Source of the DNA: Pelagibius sp.
Lineage (GTDB): Bacteria; Pseudomonadota; Alphaproteobacteria; Kiloniellales; Kiloniellaceae
Assembly (NCBI RefSeq): GCF_028289705.1
Contig: NZ_JANQOI010000164.1
Location: 1 to 46,528 of the forward strand
Reading direction: 5' to 3'
Length of the DNA: 46,528 bases
In this document: positions 23,380-31,617 of the stretch, in pieces
Layout: each line of letters begins with the position of its first letter
Position numbering within the stretch: the first letter of the stretch is position 1
Translations under genes and position numbers: made by a program
The notes under the pieces: generated by a model
What the model saw: only the letters and a program-made list of their open reading frames with translations
Database searches by the model: none
What the model was told of the DNA's origin: nothing

Positions 23380-24486
23380 TCAGACTCGAAAACGCATCAC
23401 CGGCTCGCCGAGCACGTCTTCGCGCGGGGTGATGCCGAGGCCCGACGCCCGGCTGGCGGCGAAGGTGCCCTCGGACCGCTGCGGTGCGCCCTCGGCGATG
23501 GAGCGGGTGACGTAGCTGTTGAAATCGGTGGCAGTGAAGCGAAAGGCTTCCGGCGTCGAATGGGCCAGGGCGGCGATGGCGGCCGTCGTGATGTCGCCGC
23601 CCCAACTGTCCTCGATGGTCATGGCAAGCCCCAGGCTGACGCAGAGGTCACGGAGCTGGCGGGCCCTGGTCAGGCCGCCCACCTTGCTGAGCTTGATGTT
23701 CACCGCGTCCATGGCGCCGTCGCGCTGGGCGCGCAGCAGGCTCTCCACATCGCCGATGAACTCGTCCAGCACGAAGGGCCGGGCACAGGCGCGGCGCACG
23801 CTGAGACACTCCTCGTAGCCGAGGCAGGGCTGTTCGATATAGACGTCGAGGCCGCGCACGGCATCGACCACGCGGCGCGCCTGATGGGGCAGCCAGCCGG
23901 TGTTGGCGTCGGCCACCAGGATGTCGCCGCCGGTGAGGGCCGCGGCAGCCGCCTCGATCCGCTGGATATCCTCGTCCGGGTCGCCACCGACCTTGAGCTG
24001 GAAGCGCCGATAGCCCTCCGCCCGGTATTGGGCGACCCGTGCGGCCATGGCCTCCGGCCGGTCCTGGGAGATCGCCCGGTAAAGCGACACGCTCTCGCCG
24101 AAGCGCCCGCCGAGCAGCGCATGGACCGGCAGCTCCGTCACCTGCCCCAGGAGGTCCCAGCAAGCCATGTCCAGCGCCGACTTGGCCGCCGGCTGGCCCT
24201 TCAGGGTTTGGTCCATGGTCAGATAAACCGTATCGATGCCGCGCGGGTCGGCGCCCAGCAGCGCCGGGGCCAGCTCGGCGAGGGCGGCGCGGACACCGGC
24301 GGCGAAGACCGGCAGATAGACGGGCCCCAGAGGGCAGACCTCGCCGTGGCCGGTCAGGCCGTTGTCGCAGACCAGGCGGACGACGGTGGAATCGAAGACG
24401 TCCACCGACTTGCCGCCGGCCCAGCTGTAGCGGCCCTCGTGCAGCGGCAGGTCGACCTGAAAGACGTCGATGCGGATGATCTTCAT
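23380..24486 (-). CDS. Enolase-superfamily enzyme (cis-3-hydroxyproline dehydratase-like)
   Basis: 368-residue mandelate-racemase/muconate-lactonizing family member. The catalytic base is K165 in QLKVGGD, where the first Lys of the usual KxK is Gln, so one-base chemistry is likely. Metal ligands are D193 (VADANTGW), E219 (YIEQP) and D241 (LDEF); the second base is K265 (NIKLSKVGGL). SWGGDI and the ending LGITPREDVLGEP resemble, from memory, cis-3-hydroxy-L-proline dehydratases and 4-hydroxyproline betaine epimerases. No transporter or other proline gene is adjacent, so substrate assignment is tentative. Other possible roles are a dipeptide epimerase or sugar-acid dehydratase. Confidence 0.78.
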   Translation of the reverse strand: MKIIRIDVFQVDLPLHEGRYSWAGGKSVDVFDSTVVRLVCDNGLTGHGEVCPLGPVYLPVFAAGVRAALAELAPALLGADPRGIDTVYLTMDQTLKGQPAAKSALDMACWDLLGQVTELPVHALLGGRFGESVSLYRAISQDRPEAMAARVAQYRAEGYRRFQLKVGGDPDEDIQRIEAAAAALTGGDILVADANTGWLPHQARRVVDAVRGLDVYIEQPCLGYEECLSVRRACARPFVLDEFIGDVESLLRAQRDGAMDAVNIKLSKVGGLTRARQLRDLCVSLGLAMTIEDSWGGDITTAAIAALAHSTPEAFRFTATDFNSYVTRSIAEGAPQRSEGTFAASRASGLGITPREDVLGEPVMRFRV

Positions 24487-24657
24487 GGCGGGGTCCCCTG
24501 GGTCGCGAGGGTGCCATCTTGCCGCCGGAGGGGCGCTCTTGTCACCGCCGCCGCCCCGCCGCTTGCCGCTGCGCCCCGGCGGAGCCTGCGCCTCTTAGGA
24601 ATTCAAACCGGCGTCTTTTGTGCCTATCATGACGGGTCAAGATTGTGGAGCCGCTCT

Positions 24658-25770
24658 TTGGATCAAACTAAGATGGCGCCGGGCCGCAGCCTGCTGCTGG
24701 GCGCCGAACACCAGCTACGTCAGCCGTTCAACGCCATAAGCCTTCTGATCGGCGAACTTAGCCAAGGCGTTTCCGGGCGCGACCGCGACGCCGTCATCGA
24801 GGACCTGCGTTATGCGCTGCGCCTCAGCAGCAGCTGGCTGGATTCGCTGGTCGAGCTCGAGAAGGTCGGGCAGGGGCAGATTGCATCGCAACCGCACAAC
24901 CTCCTCCTGTCCGATCTCCTGGCCCGTCTGCAGGATCACTACGTCCAGCGCTTTGCGGAACTGAAGCTCCGGTTCCGGGTGGTGCGCAGCCACCAGATCG
25001 TGCGCGCTGACGGCGCGCTCGTGCAGCGCATTCTCGCGATCCTGCTGGACAACGCGGCGAAGTTCACCCACCAGGGCGGGGTGCTGCTGGGATGCCGCCG
25101 GCAGGAGGGCGCGGTCAGGCTTGAGGTCTGGGACACTGGGCCGGGGATCGCGGCCGACATGCAGGAAAGGGTCTTCGAGCCCTTCTTCCGGCTGGAGAAC
25201 GAGGTGCGCCCGCGCGAACGGGGCCTCGGCCTCGGCCTGCCCCTTGCGCAGGGCCTGGCGGCACTGTCCGGCGCAGAGATCGGACTCACCTCCCGCCCCG
25301 GCGGCGGCAGCTGCTTTCACCTGACCCTGCCCACCGCGGTCCCGCGGCCTGCACCGCGTGCGGCGGAGGGGGGCGGTTCAGGAGATTACAACGTTTCCAC
25401 CAATCCCCTGGAGGGAACGCGGGTGCTGGTGGTGGACTGCGAGGACGCGGATATGCTGTGCCAACACTTTGCTCTGTGGGGCGCTGTGATAGACCGTGTG
25501 CCGGCGGGCCGGGCAGCCCTGGCCGACGGACTGGCGGCCGGCCCGGCCCTATTGATCTCCGAGCAGGACACCTTCGTCGCCTGCGGGGGCTGGAGTGTGA
25601 TGGCGGCGGCTCAGCGCGGGCAGATGGCGGACACGGCCCTGATCCTGCTGGGGGAACAACGCCCGGAGAGCGAACCCAAGGCGGCAAAGGGCAGACTGCA
25701 CCTGCTGGCCCGCCCGGTGAAGCCGGCCCGGCTGCGTGCCCTCAGCCTCTTTGCGATCAGTACCCGGTGA
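24658..25770 (+). CDS. Soluble hybrid histidine kinase with degenerate receiver
   Basis: About 370 residues, no membrane segment and no sensor domain. H-box: AEHQLRQPFNAI with phosphoacceptor H18. ATPase domain: LLDNAAKFT (N box), DTGPGI (G1), FEPFFRL (F box), GLGLGLPLA (G2), to ~residue 225. After a Pro/Gly linker comes a receiver-like domain from VLVVDCED to ARPVKPARL. It keeps the acidic N-terminal pocket and the Lys, but the expected phospho-Asp position reads LLISEQD (Ser/Glu), so it probably cannot be phosphorylated. The start is a TTG with GGAG seven bases upstream; ATG 24673 is the alternative. Convergent with a NarL-type regulator gene and near a second receiver gene, likely partners. 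Confidence 0.82.
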   Translation: MDQTKMAPGRSLLLGAEHQLRQPFNAISLLIGELSQGVSGRDRDAVIEDLRYALRLSSSWLDSLVELEKVGQGQIASQPHNLLLSDLLARLQDHYVQRFAELKLRFRVVRSHQIVRADGALVQRILAILLDNAAKFTHQGGVLLGCRRQEGAVRLEVWDTGPGIAADMQERVFEPFFRLENEVRPRERGLGLGLPLAQGLAALSGAEIGLTSRPGGGSCFHLTLPTAVPRPAPRAAEGGGSGDYNVSTNPLEGTRVLVVDCEDADMLCQHFALWGAVIDRVPAGRAALADGLAAGPALLISEQDTFVACGGWSVMAAAQRGQMADTALILLGEQRPESEPKAAKGRLHLLARPVKPARLRALSLFAISTR

Positions 25771-25862
25771 CTACGACCCGGTGGTCATAGCCCTGGGCAT
25801 TACCCGACGACCATTGCCACGAACCGCGGCCGATCGCTCGGTCGCCGATGCGGTGAGATTCG

Positions 25863-25877
25863 GGCCCCTAAGGGGCC
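25863..25877. terminator. Hairpin between convergent kinase and regulator genes
   Basis: GGCCCCTAAGGGGCC, a perfect 6-bp stem with a 3-nt loop, lies midway between the two convergent stop codons. There is no T-run on either side, so a terminator role is only suggested by position. Confidence 0.3.
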
Positions 25878-25881
25878 GGGC

Positions 25882-26565
25882 TCAGAAGTTGGCGGCTTCC
25901 GCCTCGTCCTCGACGGCTCTCGCCTGGGCCGCGGCGCTGATCGCCGCCTGGGTGCGGCTGTCCAGGTTCAGGCGCTTGACGATGGCCGAGACATGGACCC
26001 TGACGGTGTGCTCGGAGAGCCCCAAGGCCTCCGCCACCTGGGCATTCGACATGCCCTGACCCAAAAGCTTGTAGACCTGAAGCTGCCGCTTGGTCAGGGC
26101 TGTGGCCACGTCCTCCAGAGACTTCTCGTTGCCGAAGGCATAGACCGCCTGCTTCTTGGCCGGGTTGCGCTGTTCCAGAAGGCGCCGCGGGAAAGCGACG
26201 CCGCCGGCCAGCACGGTCTGCAGGGCGGAGGTCACTTCGTCGCTTTGCGACGACTTGGGAATGTAGCCCATGGCCCCAGCCTCGATGCAGCGCAGGATTT
26301 CATCCCTATCTTCGATGGCGGACATCACCACCACCGGCACCTGGGGCAGGCACTCCCGGATGGCGCGCAGTCCTTCGAAGCGCTTCATGCCCGGCATCAA
26401 CAGGTCCAGCAGTATCAGATCCAAGTCTGGATTGGCCGACGCCAGATCCAAGGCTTGGCGGAAGTCGGCCGCTTCCAGTAGCTCGCTGCCGCGCTCCAAC
26501 CGATCGATTAGATGTTTTGCAGCGCTGCGAGTAATCCAATGATCGTCGGCGTAAAGGACCTTCAT
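25882..26565 (-). CDS. NarL/LuxR-type response regulator
   Basis: 227 residues: a receiver domain (residues 1-120; acidic pocket ADDH, phospho-Asp D54 in ILLDLLMPG, Lys in IPKSS) and a C-terminal LuxR helix-turn-helix (about 155-215; LTKRQLQVYKLLGQGMSNAQ, LGLSEHTVRVHVSAI). It should bind DNA when phosphorylated. The gene is convergent with the soluble hybrid kinase gene, a natural cognate candidate. The C-terminal tail is Ala/Glu-rich. The start codon is the ATG at 26565; AGGA lies somewhat far upstream (about 12 nt). Confidence 0.92.
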   Translation of the reverse strand: MKVLYADDHWITRSAAKHLIDRLERGSELLEAADFRQALDLASANPDLDLILLDLLMPGMKRFEGLRAIRECLPQVPVVVMSAIEDRDEILRCIEAGAMGYIPKSSQSDEVTSALQTVLAGGVAFPRRLLEQRNPAKKQAVYAFGNEKSLEDVATALTKRQLQVYKLLGQGMSNAQVAEALGLSEHTVRVHVSAIVKRLNLDSRTQAAISAAAQARAVEDEAEAANF

Positions 26566-26937
26566 GATTTAGTCATTCCTGATTTGATTGCTGCTGCACG
26601 TGGAAGATATACCTTCCTTCCATTTTGTTATGGCCATGCCCAATTCGCGAGATAAACGAGATGGCAAGATAGCCCGCCGGGATCACGATAACCCACAACT
26701 AGCAGAGCAGTTAGTCATTCGATTCTGCAGAGCAACTATTTTCCGGTCTTTCGAAGAATTATCAACCAGAAAACATGGGTTCACCTTTGCGTTTTTTAGG
26801 AATTCCGCCAACAAACCCGATATCCACAGCCTCGGAACTCAATATATCCGGCACCTCGGGAGGCATCGAGCCTGCAACTTTTGGTTTATTTTTGACAGTT
26901 GCGCCCTTGCTGCAAACAGTGCGGTCGGACACTCCGA
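26566..26937. other. 372-nt AT-rich gap between the two regulator genes
   Basis: Markedly lower GC than the surrounding genes. An open frame of 117 codons exists at 26588-26941 but has no ribosome site and no recognisable content, so it is not called. The part next to 26565 should hold the promoter of the NarL-type gene; I see a CACGTG palindrome (26598-26603) but no clear -35/-10. Confidence 0.4.
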
Positions 26938-27363
26938 CTAGCCATTCTCGGTAAGCAAGGCAATGAATTGATCAACACTGACCGGTTTTCTCAAGAGGCG
27001 CAGGCCGGCCTCCGAAACGGCCGCCGAGATCTCGCTCGAGGAATCGCCGGTCAGGATGACGCCTCTCACACGGCCCCCCATTTGCGCGAGCACGGCCTGG
27101 GTGGCGGCAAGGCCACTTTCGTCCGGCGTGAGCCAGTAGTCCGCGACGACCCAGTCGGGTGTAAGGTCCGCTGAACGCAGCACTTCCAGTGCCTGGCCGC
27201 TGCCGGAGGCCACGACGACCTGGGCGCCGAGCCCGCGCAGCAGGCGTTCCGTCGCCCGCCTGACGAGGTCGTCGTCTTCGAACAGCACGATCGTCTTCCC
27301 GGCGAGGGGGGAGCGGTTTGGGGTTCGGTCGCTTTCTTCGCCGCTGCTGGCCACAGTCGTCAT
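26938..27363 (-). CDS. Stand-alone receiver (CheY-like) protein
   Basis: 141 residues if it starts at the ATG at 27363 (MTTVASSGEE), chosen because AGGA sits eight bases upstream; an ATG at 27372 is also possible. After a ~22-residue Ser/Pro-rich leader comes a single receiver domain: VLFEDDDLVRRATERLLRGLG, phospho-Asp D75 in WVVADYWLTPDESG, Thr in VILTGD and Lys in LLRKPVS. It lacks an output domain, so it probably relays phosphate or competes for the nearby kinase, whose own receiver looks dead. The D-Y-x-L form resembles receivers normally fused to such kinases. Confidence 0.85.
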   Translation of the reverse strand: MTTVASSGEESDRTPNRSPLAGKTIVLFEDDDLVRRATERLLRGLGAQVVVASGSGQALEVLRSADLTPDWVVADYWLTPDESGLAATQAVLAQMGGRVRGVILTGDSSSEISAAVSEAGLRLLRKPVSVDQFIALLTENG

Positions 27364-27765
27364 CCGGTCCATCCTTTCTCGCCCGATTCTCCGGCGCGCG
27401 TGGCTGGCGTCCGCCCGTGCTGCCAAGCCGGCCAATCCGGCGAGGACTATGTCAATGATACAACCTTTTGGCGTTTGGCCAAAATACACGCACGCCTAAG
27501 TCGCCGATCCGGTCCGGGCCGCCAGTGGTCCGCGGGCAAGACCAGTTGGCGATCGGACGTTTTTGACAGTGACCTTTTGTACTATAGGACAGCAAGCCTG
27601 TATTGGACCGCAAGCCTTCTTTCGGCGCCGCGCGGGTCCGCCCCAATTTCCCGAATCCGGATTTTGGCCCTCAGCCAGGTTCTTGCATTGGCGGCGAGGC
27701 TGTGAGAGGCCTTGGCCCGATTGTTCCACCGCGACGCCCCGCGGCCCGCGCAGCCGGACAGCCTG
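27364..27765. other. 402-nt gap with divergent promoters expected
   Basis: No gene seen. It must contain promoters for the receiver gene (leftwards) and the ArsC-like gene (rightwards). TTGACA at 27563-27568 is followed by TATAGG at 27583-27588, but the 14-nt spacer is short, so no promoter is called. Confidence 0.4.
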
Positions 27766-28143
27766 ATGACGCTCACTCTCTACGGTCTCAAGACCTGCGA
27801 CAGCTGCCGCAAGGCGGTCGCGTTTTTGAAGGCGCGGGACTGCTCCCCGCAGTTTCATGATCTGCGTGCCGACGGTCTTGACGAAGACATGCTGGATCGC
27901 TGGATCGGCGTGGTGGGTTGGGAAGCGCTGCTGAACCGGCGCAGCACCACCTGGCGCGCGCTGCCCGATGGAGCCAAGGAGGGACTGGACCCGGCAGGGG
28001 CCAGGCGTCTGCTGCTGGACAATCCGACCCTGGTTAAGCGGCCGGTCATCGCGCTGGGCGACCTGCTGCTTGTCGGGTTTGCTGCCGCCCAGCAGGCGGC
28101 GCTGGTCGAGGCCTTGGAGAGTCGTGGGGCGGCAGCCGGCTGA
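27766..28143 (+). CDS. ArsC/Spx-family (YffB-like) protein
   Basis: 125-residue thioredoxin-fold protein of the ArsC-like family. The N-terminal strand-loop is LTLYGLKTCDSCRKAVAFLK with a CxxC pair; the conserved arginine/proline part is NRRSTTWRALP and NPTLVKRPVI. The short YffB type is often annotated as glutathione-dependent reductase or Spx/MgsR-like; the true substrate is unknown, and no ars genes are adjacent. The ATG at 27766 removes an 18-residue extension that is not part of the fold. Confidence 0.87.
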   Translation: MTLTLYGLKTCDSCRKAVAFLKARDCSPQFHDLRADGLDEDMLDRWIGVVGWEALLNRRSTTWRALPDGAKEGLDPAGARRLLLDNPTLVKRPVIALGDLLLVGFAAAQQAALVEALESRGAAAG

Positions 28144-28270
28144 GGTTCGGGTGGCGGGCAGCGCCGCAGTTGCCGGCAGGCGATCCAGTCGCCCGTTCGC
28201 GTCCTGCTGTTGGCGCGATTCCGACAGCAGCGCCCCAGGGGCGCAGGCATAAGCGAGAGATCGAGGCGCA

Positions 28271-29569
28271 ATGGCAGGATCCCCGATGTTGGCAGCCGTC
28301 CGCTCCGCCTGGGCGCTTTTCGTCGGCCTCGGCATGATCATGCTGGGCAACGGGCTCCAGAATTCCCTGCTTGGCATCCGCGCGACGGCCGAGGCCTTCA
28401 CGACTGAAACCACCGGTTGGGTGATGTCCGGCTATTTTCTTGGCTTTCTTGCCGGGGCCGTGGTCACGCCCAAGGTCGTCGGCAACGTCGGCCATGTCAG
28501 GGTCTTTGCCGCCCTGGCCTCCACCGCGTCGACGGCGGCGTTGGTCCATGCGGTCTTCGTCGACCCCTGGACCTGGGGCTGCATGCGGGTGGTGACCGGT
28601 TTCTGCTATGCCGGGCTCTACATCGTCGCCGAGTCCTGGCTGAACGACCGCGCCACCAACGAAACCCGCGGCTCCATGCTCTCGGTCTACATGCTGGTGG
28701 TGCTGGGCGGCGTCGCCGGCGGGCAGTTCCTGCTCAACCTCTCCGACCCGAACAGCTTCGTGCTCTTCGTCCTGGCCTCGGTGCTGGTGTCTCTCGCGCT
28801 GGTGCCGATTTCGGTCTCCGTCGGGTCGGCCCCCGATTTCTCGGCCCCCACGCCGGTGGGGATCCGCGCCCTCTTCCGGGCCTCGCCGCTGGGTGTCGTC
28901 GGGTCCTGGGGGACCGGGGTTTCCAACGGCGCGCTGTTCTCCATGGGGGCGGTCTATGCCGGGCTCATCGGACTGGAGGTCTCGCAGATCGCGGTCTTCG
29001 TCGGCATGGTGATCATCGGCGGGATGGCGTTTCAGTGGCCCATCGGTCGCCTTTCCGACAAGTTGGACCGGCGCCGCGTACTGGCCGGGGTCACCTTTTC
29101 GGCGGCCTTCATCGGTTTCGTCGCGCCGATCTTCTCCGGCGGCAATCTGATCGGGCTCTACGCCATTGCCTTCCTGCTCGGCGGCATGAGCTTTCCCATG
29201 TATTCGCTCTGTCTGGCCCACACCAACGATTACCTGACGCCCAAGCAGATGGTTGCCGCCAGCGGCACGCTCATGCTGGTGAACGGAACCGGAGCGATCT
29301 TCGGACCGATCGTGATCTCGCAGCTCATGGGCCGGATCGGGCCCGACGGCTTTTTCATCCTGATCGGCATTGTCCATGCCGCCATCGGCGTCTTCGCGCT
29401 CTACCGCATGGCACGGCGCGCCTCGGTGCCGCTGCGCGAACAGGGGCCCAGCATACCGGTGGCCACCTCCTTGAACGCGCCCACCGCGACCCTGCCGATG
29501 GATGCCTACCGGGATCACAGGGACCGCGATCTGGCCGCCATGGCCGTCGGCAGCCGCCCGCGCCGTTAG
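28271..29569 (+). CDS. MFS transporter (YcaD-like)
   Basis: 432-residue major-facilitator protein with twelve predicted membrane segments. Early LGMIMLGNGLQNSLLGIR and the motif region GYFLGFLAGAVVTPKVV resemble the YcaD family. A long cytoplasmic central loop (SAPDFSAPTPVG) and a repeated motif QWPIGRLSDKLDRRRVL between TM8 and TM9 are seen. Substrate unknown. The C-terminal ~40 residues are hydrophilic. Followed by a 280-nt AT-rich gap before the MaoC-type gene. Confidence 0.87.
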   Translation: MAGSPMLAAVRSAWALFVGLGMIMLGNGLQNSLLGIRATAEAFTTETTGWVMSGYFLGFLAGAVVTPKVVGNVGHVRVFAALASTASTAALVHAVFVDPWTWGCMRVVTGFCYAGLYIVAESWLNDRATNETRGSMLSVYMLVVLGGVAGGQFLLNLSDPNSFVLFVLASVLVSLALVPISVSVGSAPDFSAPTPVGIRALFRASPLGVVGSWGTGVSNGALFSMGAVYAGLIGLEVSQIAVFVGMVIIGGMAFQWPIGRLSDKLDRRRVLAGVTFSAAFIGFVAPIFSGGNLIGLYAIAFLLGGMSFPMYSLCLAHTNDYLTPKQMVAASGTLMLVNGTGAIFGPIVISQLMGRIGPDGFFILIGIVHAAIGVFALYRMARRASVPLREQGPSIPVATSLNAPTATLPMDAYRDHRDRDLAAMAVGSRPRR

Positions 29570-29850
29570 CAGATATCCGGCTTCCGTCGAATCGGTTCCT
29601 GCCTGTGTGCGACCGGCCCATGACCGCCCCCCTGGGTCGGCGGGGTTTGCTCATGCAAATCCCTTGGGCACTGCAAAAAAATGCCTAATCCTAAGGCAAA
29701 TTTTACCAAACAGAGTGATACTTTCGCTGTCTTCGCATCCGCGAATTCGCACTTGCGAAGCGGTAAATGATCCACTAAGGTATTCATAACAATATTGCGA
29801 CACGGCTGGGTAGAAAGAAATATAATTTCAATGGTAGAGGGCGTGATCTG

Positions 29851-30321
29851 ATGAGGGAAAAGCACGGCTACTTCATCGAGGACCTGTCGGAGGGGATGAC
29901 GGCGGTTTTCGCGAAGACGGTCAGCGAGGCGGACATCACCATGTTCGCCGGCATTTCCGGGGACACCAATCCGGTGCATCTGGACCAGAGCTTTGCCGAG
30001 CAGACCATGTTTTCGGGGCGCATCGCCCACGGCATGCTGTCCGCCAGCTTCATCTCCACGGTCTTCGGCACCCGCCTGCCGGGGCCGGGCTGCATCTACC
30101 TGCGCCAGGACCTGCGCTTCAAGGCGCCGGTGAAGGTCGGCGATACCGTTGAGGCCCGGGTCACGGTCAAGGAGATCCAGGCCGAGAAAAAGCGCGTCGT
30201 CTTCGACACGGTCTGCTCGGTGGTGGGCGGTCGTGTCGTCCTTGAAGGCGAAGCGACCCTGATGGTTCACAGCCGCCAGGACCTGCCCGTCTCTCCGGAA
30301 GAACCGCAGGCCGCCGAGTAA
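29851..30321 (+). CDS. MaoC-family (R)-specific enoyl-CoA hydratase
   Basis: 156-residue hot-dog-fold hydratase, PhaJ-like. The hydratase motif is FAGISGDTNPVHLDQSFA followed by FSGRIAHGMLSAS, giving the catalytic Asp-His pair. It hydrates trans-2-enoyl-CoA to (R)-3-hydroxyacyl-CoA, feeding polyhydroxyalkanoate or other pathways. No pha gene is adjacent. A TATAAT at 29821-29826 lies 25 nt before the start and could be its -10, though no good -35 is spaced for it. Confidence 0.88.
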   Translation: MREKHGYFIEDLSEGMTAVFAKTVSEADITMFAGISGDTNPVHLDQSFAEQTMFSGRIAHGMLSASFISTVFGTRLPGPGCIYLRQDLRFKAPVKVGDTVEARVTVKEIQAEKKRVVFDTVCSVVGGRVVLEGEATLMVHSRQDLPVSPEEPQAAE

Positions 30322-30567
30322 CCCCCTCCGAGCCGTCGCAGGACCTCGTTTCTCACCCGCATCACGGCCGCGGCGCGCTCTGAAGGCTGCAAGAGCGCTA
30401 CCCACAGCCTTTCCGGCGCGCTATCTTCTCGCCGCAATCGCGAATCCGCTGGGCCGTGACGATCGCCAGGTCGGTGCCTCCTGTTTGCGATCGTCGATTT
30501 TGGTGTTTTCGTTCACGTGAGACCGCGTTCTCTCCGGTAGACTTGAGGCTCCAGGCCGGCCCAGCCC

Positions 30568-31530
30568 ATGGCAATTTTCCGACACAGCAGCGAGATTCCC
30601 GACGAGGCCAAGGGCTGCGTGGTCGTCATCGGCAACTTCGACGGCGTCCACAAGGGCCACCAGACGCTCCTGGCCGATGCCCGCCGCGCCGCCGAGGGGT
30701 TGGGCGCACCGCTGGCCGTGCTGACCTTCGAGCCGCACCCCCGCTCTGTCTTTCGGGCGGACGATCCGCCCTTCCGCCTGACCTCCCTGCGCTCGAAGGC
30801 CCATGCGCTTCAGGATTTCGGCGTCGACCACCTCTTCGTACTGCACTTCGACCGCGCCTTTTCGCAGAAGCCTGCCGAGGCCTTCGTCGAGGAGATTCTC
30901 TGCGCCGACCTGGCGGCGCGCCACGTGGTGGTCGGCTGGGATTTCTGCTTCGGGCATATGCGCCGGGGCAACGTCACCCTGCTGAAGTCCATGGGCGCCA
31001 GGCTCGGCTTCGGCCTGACCGCCGTGGACCCGGTGATGACGGCCACCGGGGATGTCCACTCCTCTTCGATCATCCGCCGCCACCTGCGCGAGGGCCGGCC
31101 GCGCGAGGCGGCCCAACTGCTGGGCCGGCCCTGGGAGATCGAGGGGCGGGTCGAGAAGGGCGACCAGCGCGGCCGCAGCATCGGCTTTCCCACCGCCAAC
31201 CTGGCCCTCGGCGACTATCTCTGCCCGCAGCTCGGCGTCTATGCCGTCTATGCCGGCCGTGACCCCGGGGTGGAGCACGGCGAGGAAACCGCCTGGGCGG
31301 CGGCGGTGGCCAACCTGGGACGGCGGCCCACGGTGGCCGGCGAGGATCTGCGCCTGGAGGTGCATCTCTTCGATTTCACCGGCGATCTCTACGGCGAGAC
31401 CCTGCGGGTGCGGCTCATCGAGTTCCTGCGTCCTGAAAAGAAGTTTGACGGACTTGAGGCTTTGCAGGCACAAATCGCCCTCGATTGCGATCAGGCCCGG
31501 GCAATTCTGGCCGAGCTGGGCCCGAACTGA
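30568..31530 (+). CDS. ribF: Bifunctional riboflavin kinase/FAD synthetase
   Basis: 320 residues. The N-terminal FAD-synthetase half (nucleotidyltransferase) has VVVIGNFDGVHKGHQTLL and VVGWDFCFGHMRRGN with the ISSTxIR equivalent SSSIIRRHL. The C-terminal riboflavin-kinase half has GRSIGFPTANL and LGVYAVYAG, ending in FLRPEKKFDGLEALQAQI. It makes FMN and FAD from riboflavin. Lies 87 nt upstream of ileS, the usual bacterial order. Confidence 0.95.
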   Translation: MAIFRHSSEIPDEAKGCVVVIGNFDGVHKGHQTLLADARRAAEGLGAPLAVLTFEPHPRSVFRADDPPFRLTSLRSKAHALQDFGVDHLFVLHFDRAFSQKPAEAFVEEILCADLAARHVVVGWDFCFGHMRRGNVTLLKSMGARLGFGLTAVDPVMTATGDVHSSSIIRRHLREGRPREAAQLLGRPWEIEGRVEKGDQRGRSIGFPTANLALGDYLCPQLGVYAVYAGRDPGVEHGEETAWAAAVANLGRRPTVAGEDLRLEVHLFDFTGDLYGETLRVRLIEFLRPEKKFDGLEALQAQIALDCDQARAILAELGPN

Positions 31531-31617
31531 GATCCAAATCCGAGACCCCGATCCAAACGGGGGAGCCGAGGCGCAGGCCGGCCTCGCCAGCACAGCCGAT
31601 TGAAGAAGACCCACGCG

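Noticed and set aside
26588-26941. 117-codon frame in the AT-rich gap between response regulators
   Set aside because: No ribosome site, no recognisable fold, overlaps the end of the receiver gene; a chance frame is more likely.
27563-27588. Promoter TTGACA..TATAGG before the ArsC-like gene
   Set aside because: Spacer is only 14 nt, outside the usual 16-18.
29821-29826. TATAAT as a firm promoter for the MaoC-type gene
   Set aside because: No -35 hexamer at 16-18 nt; the nearest TTGCGA is 20 nt away.
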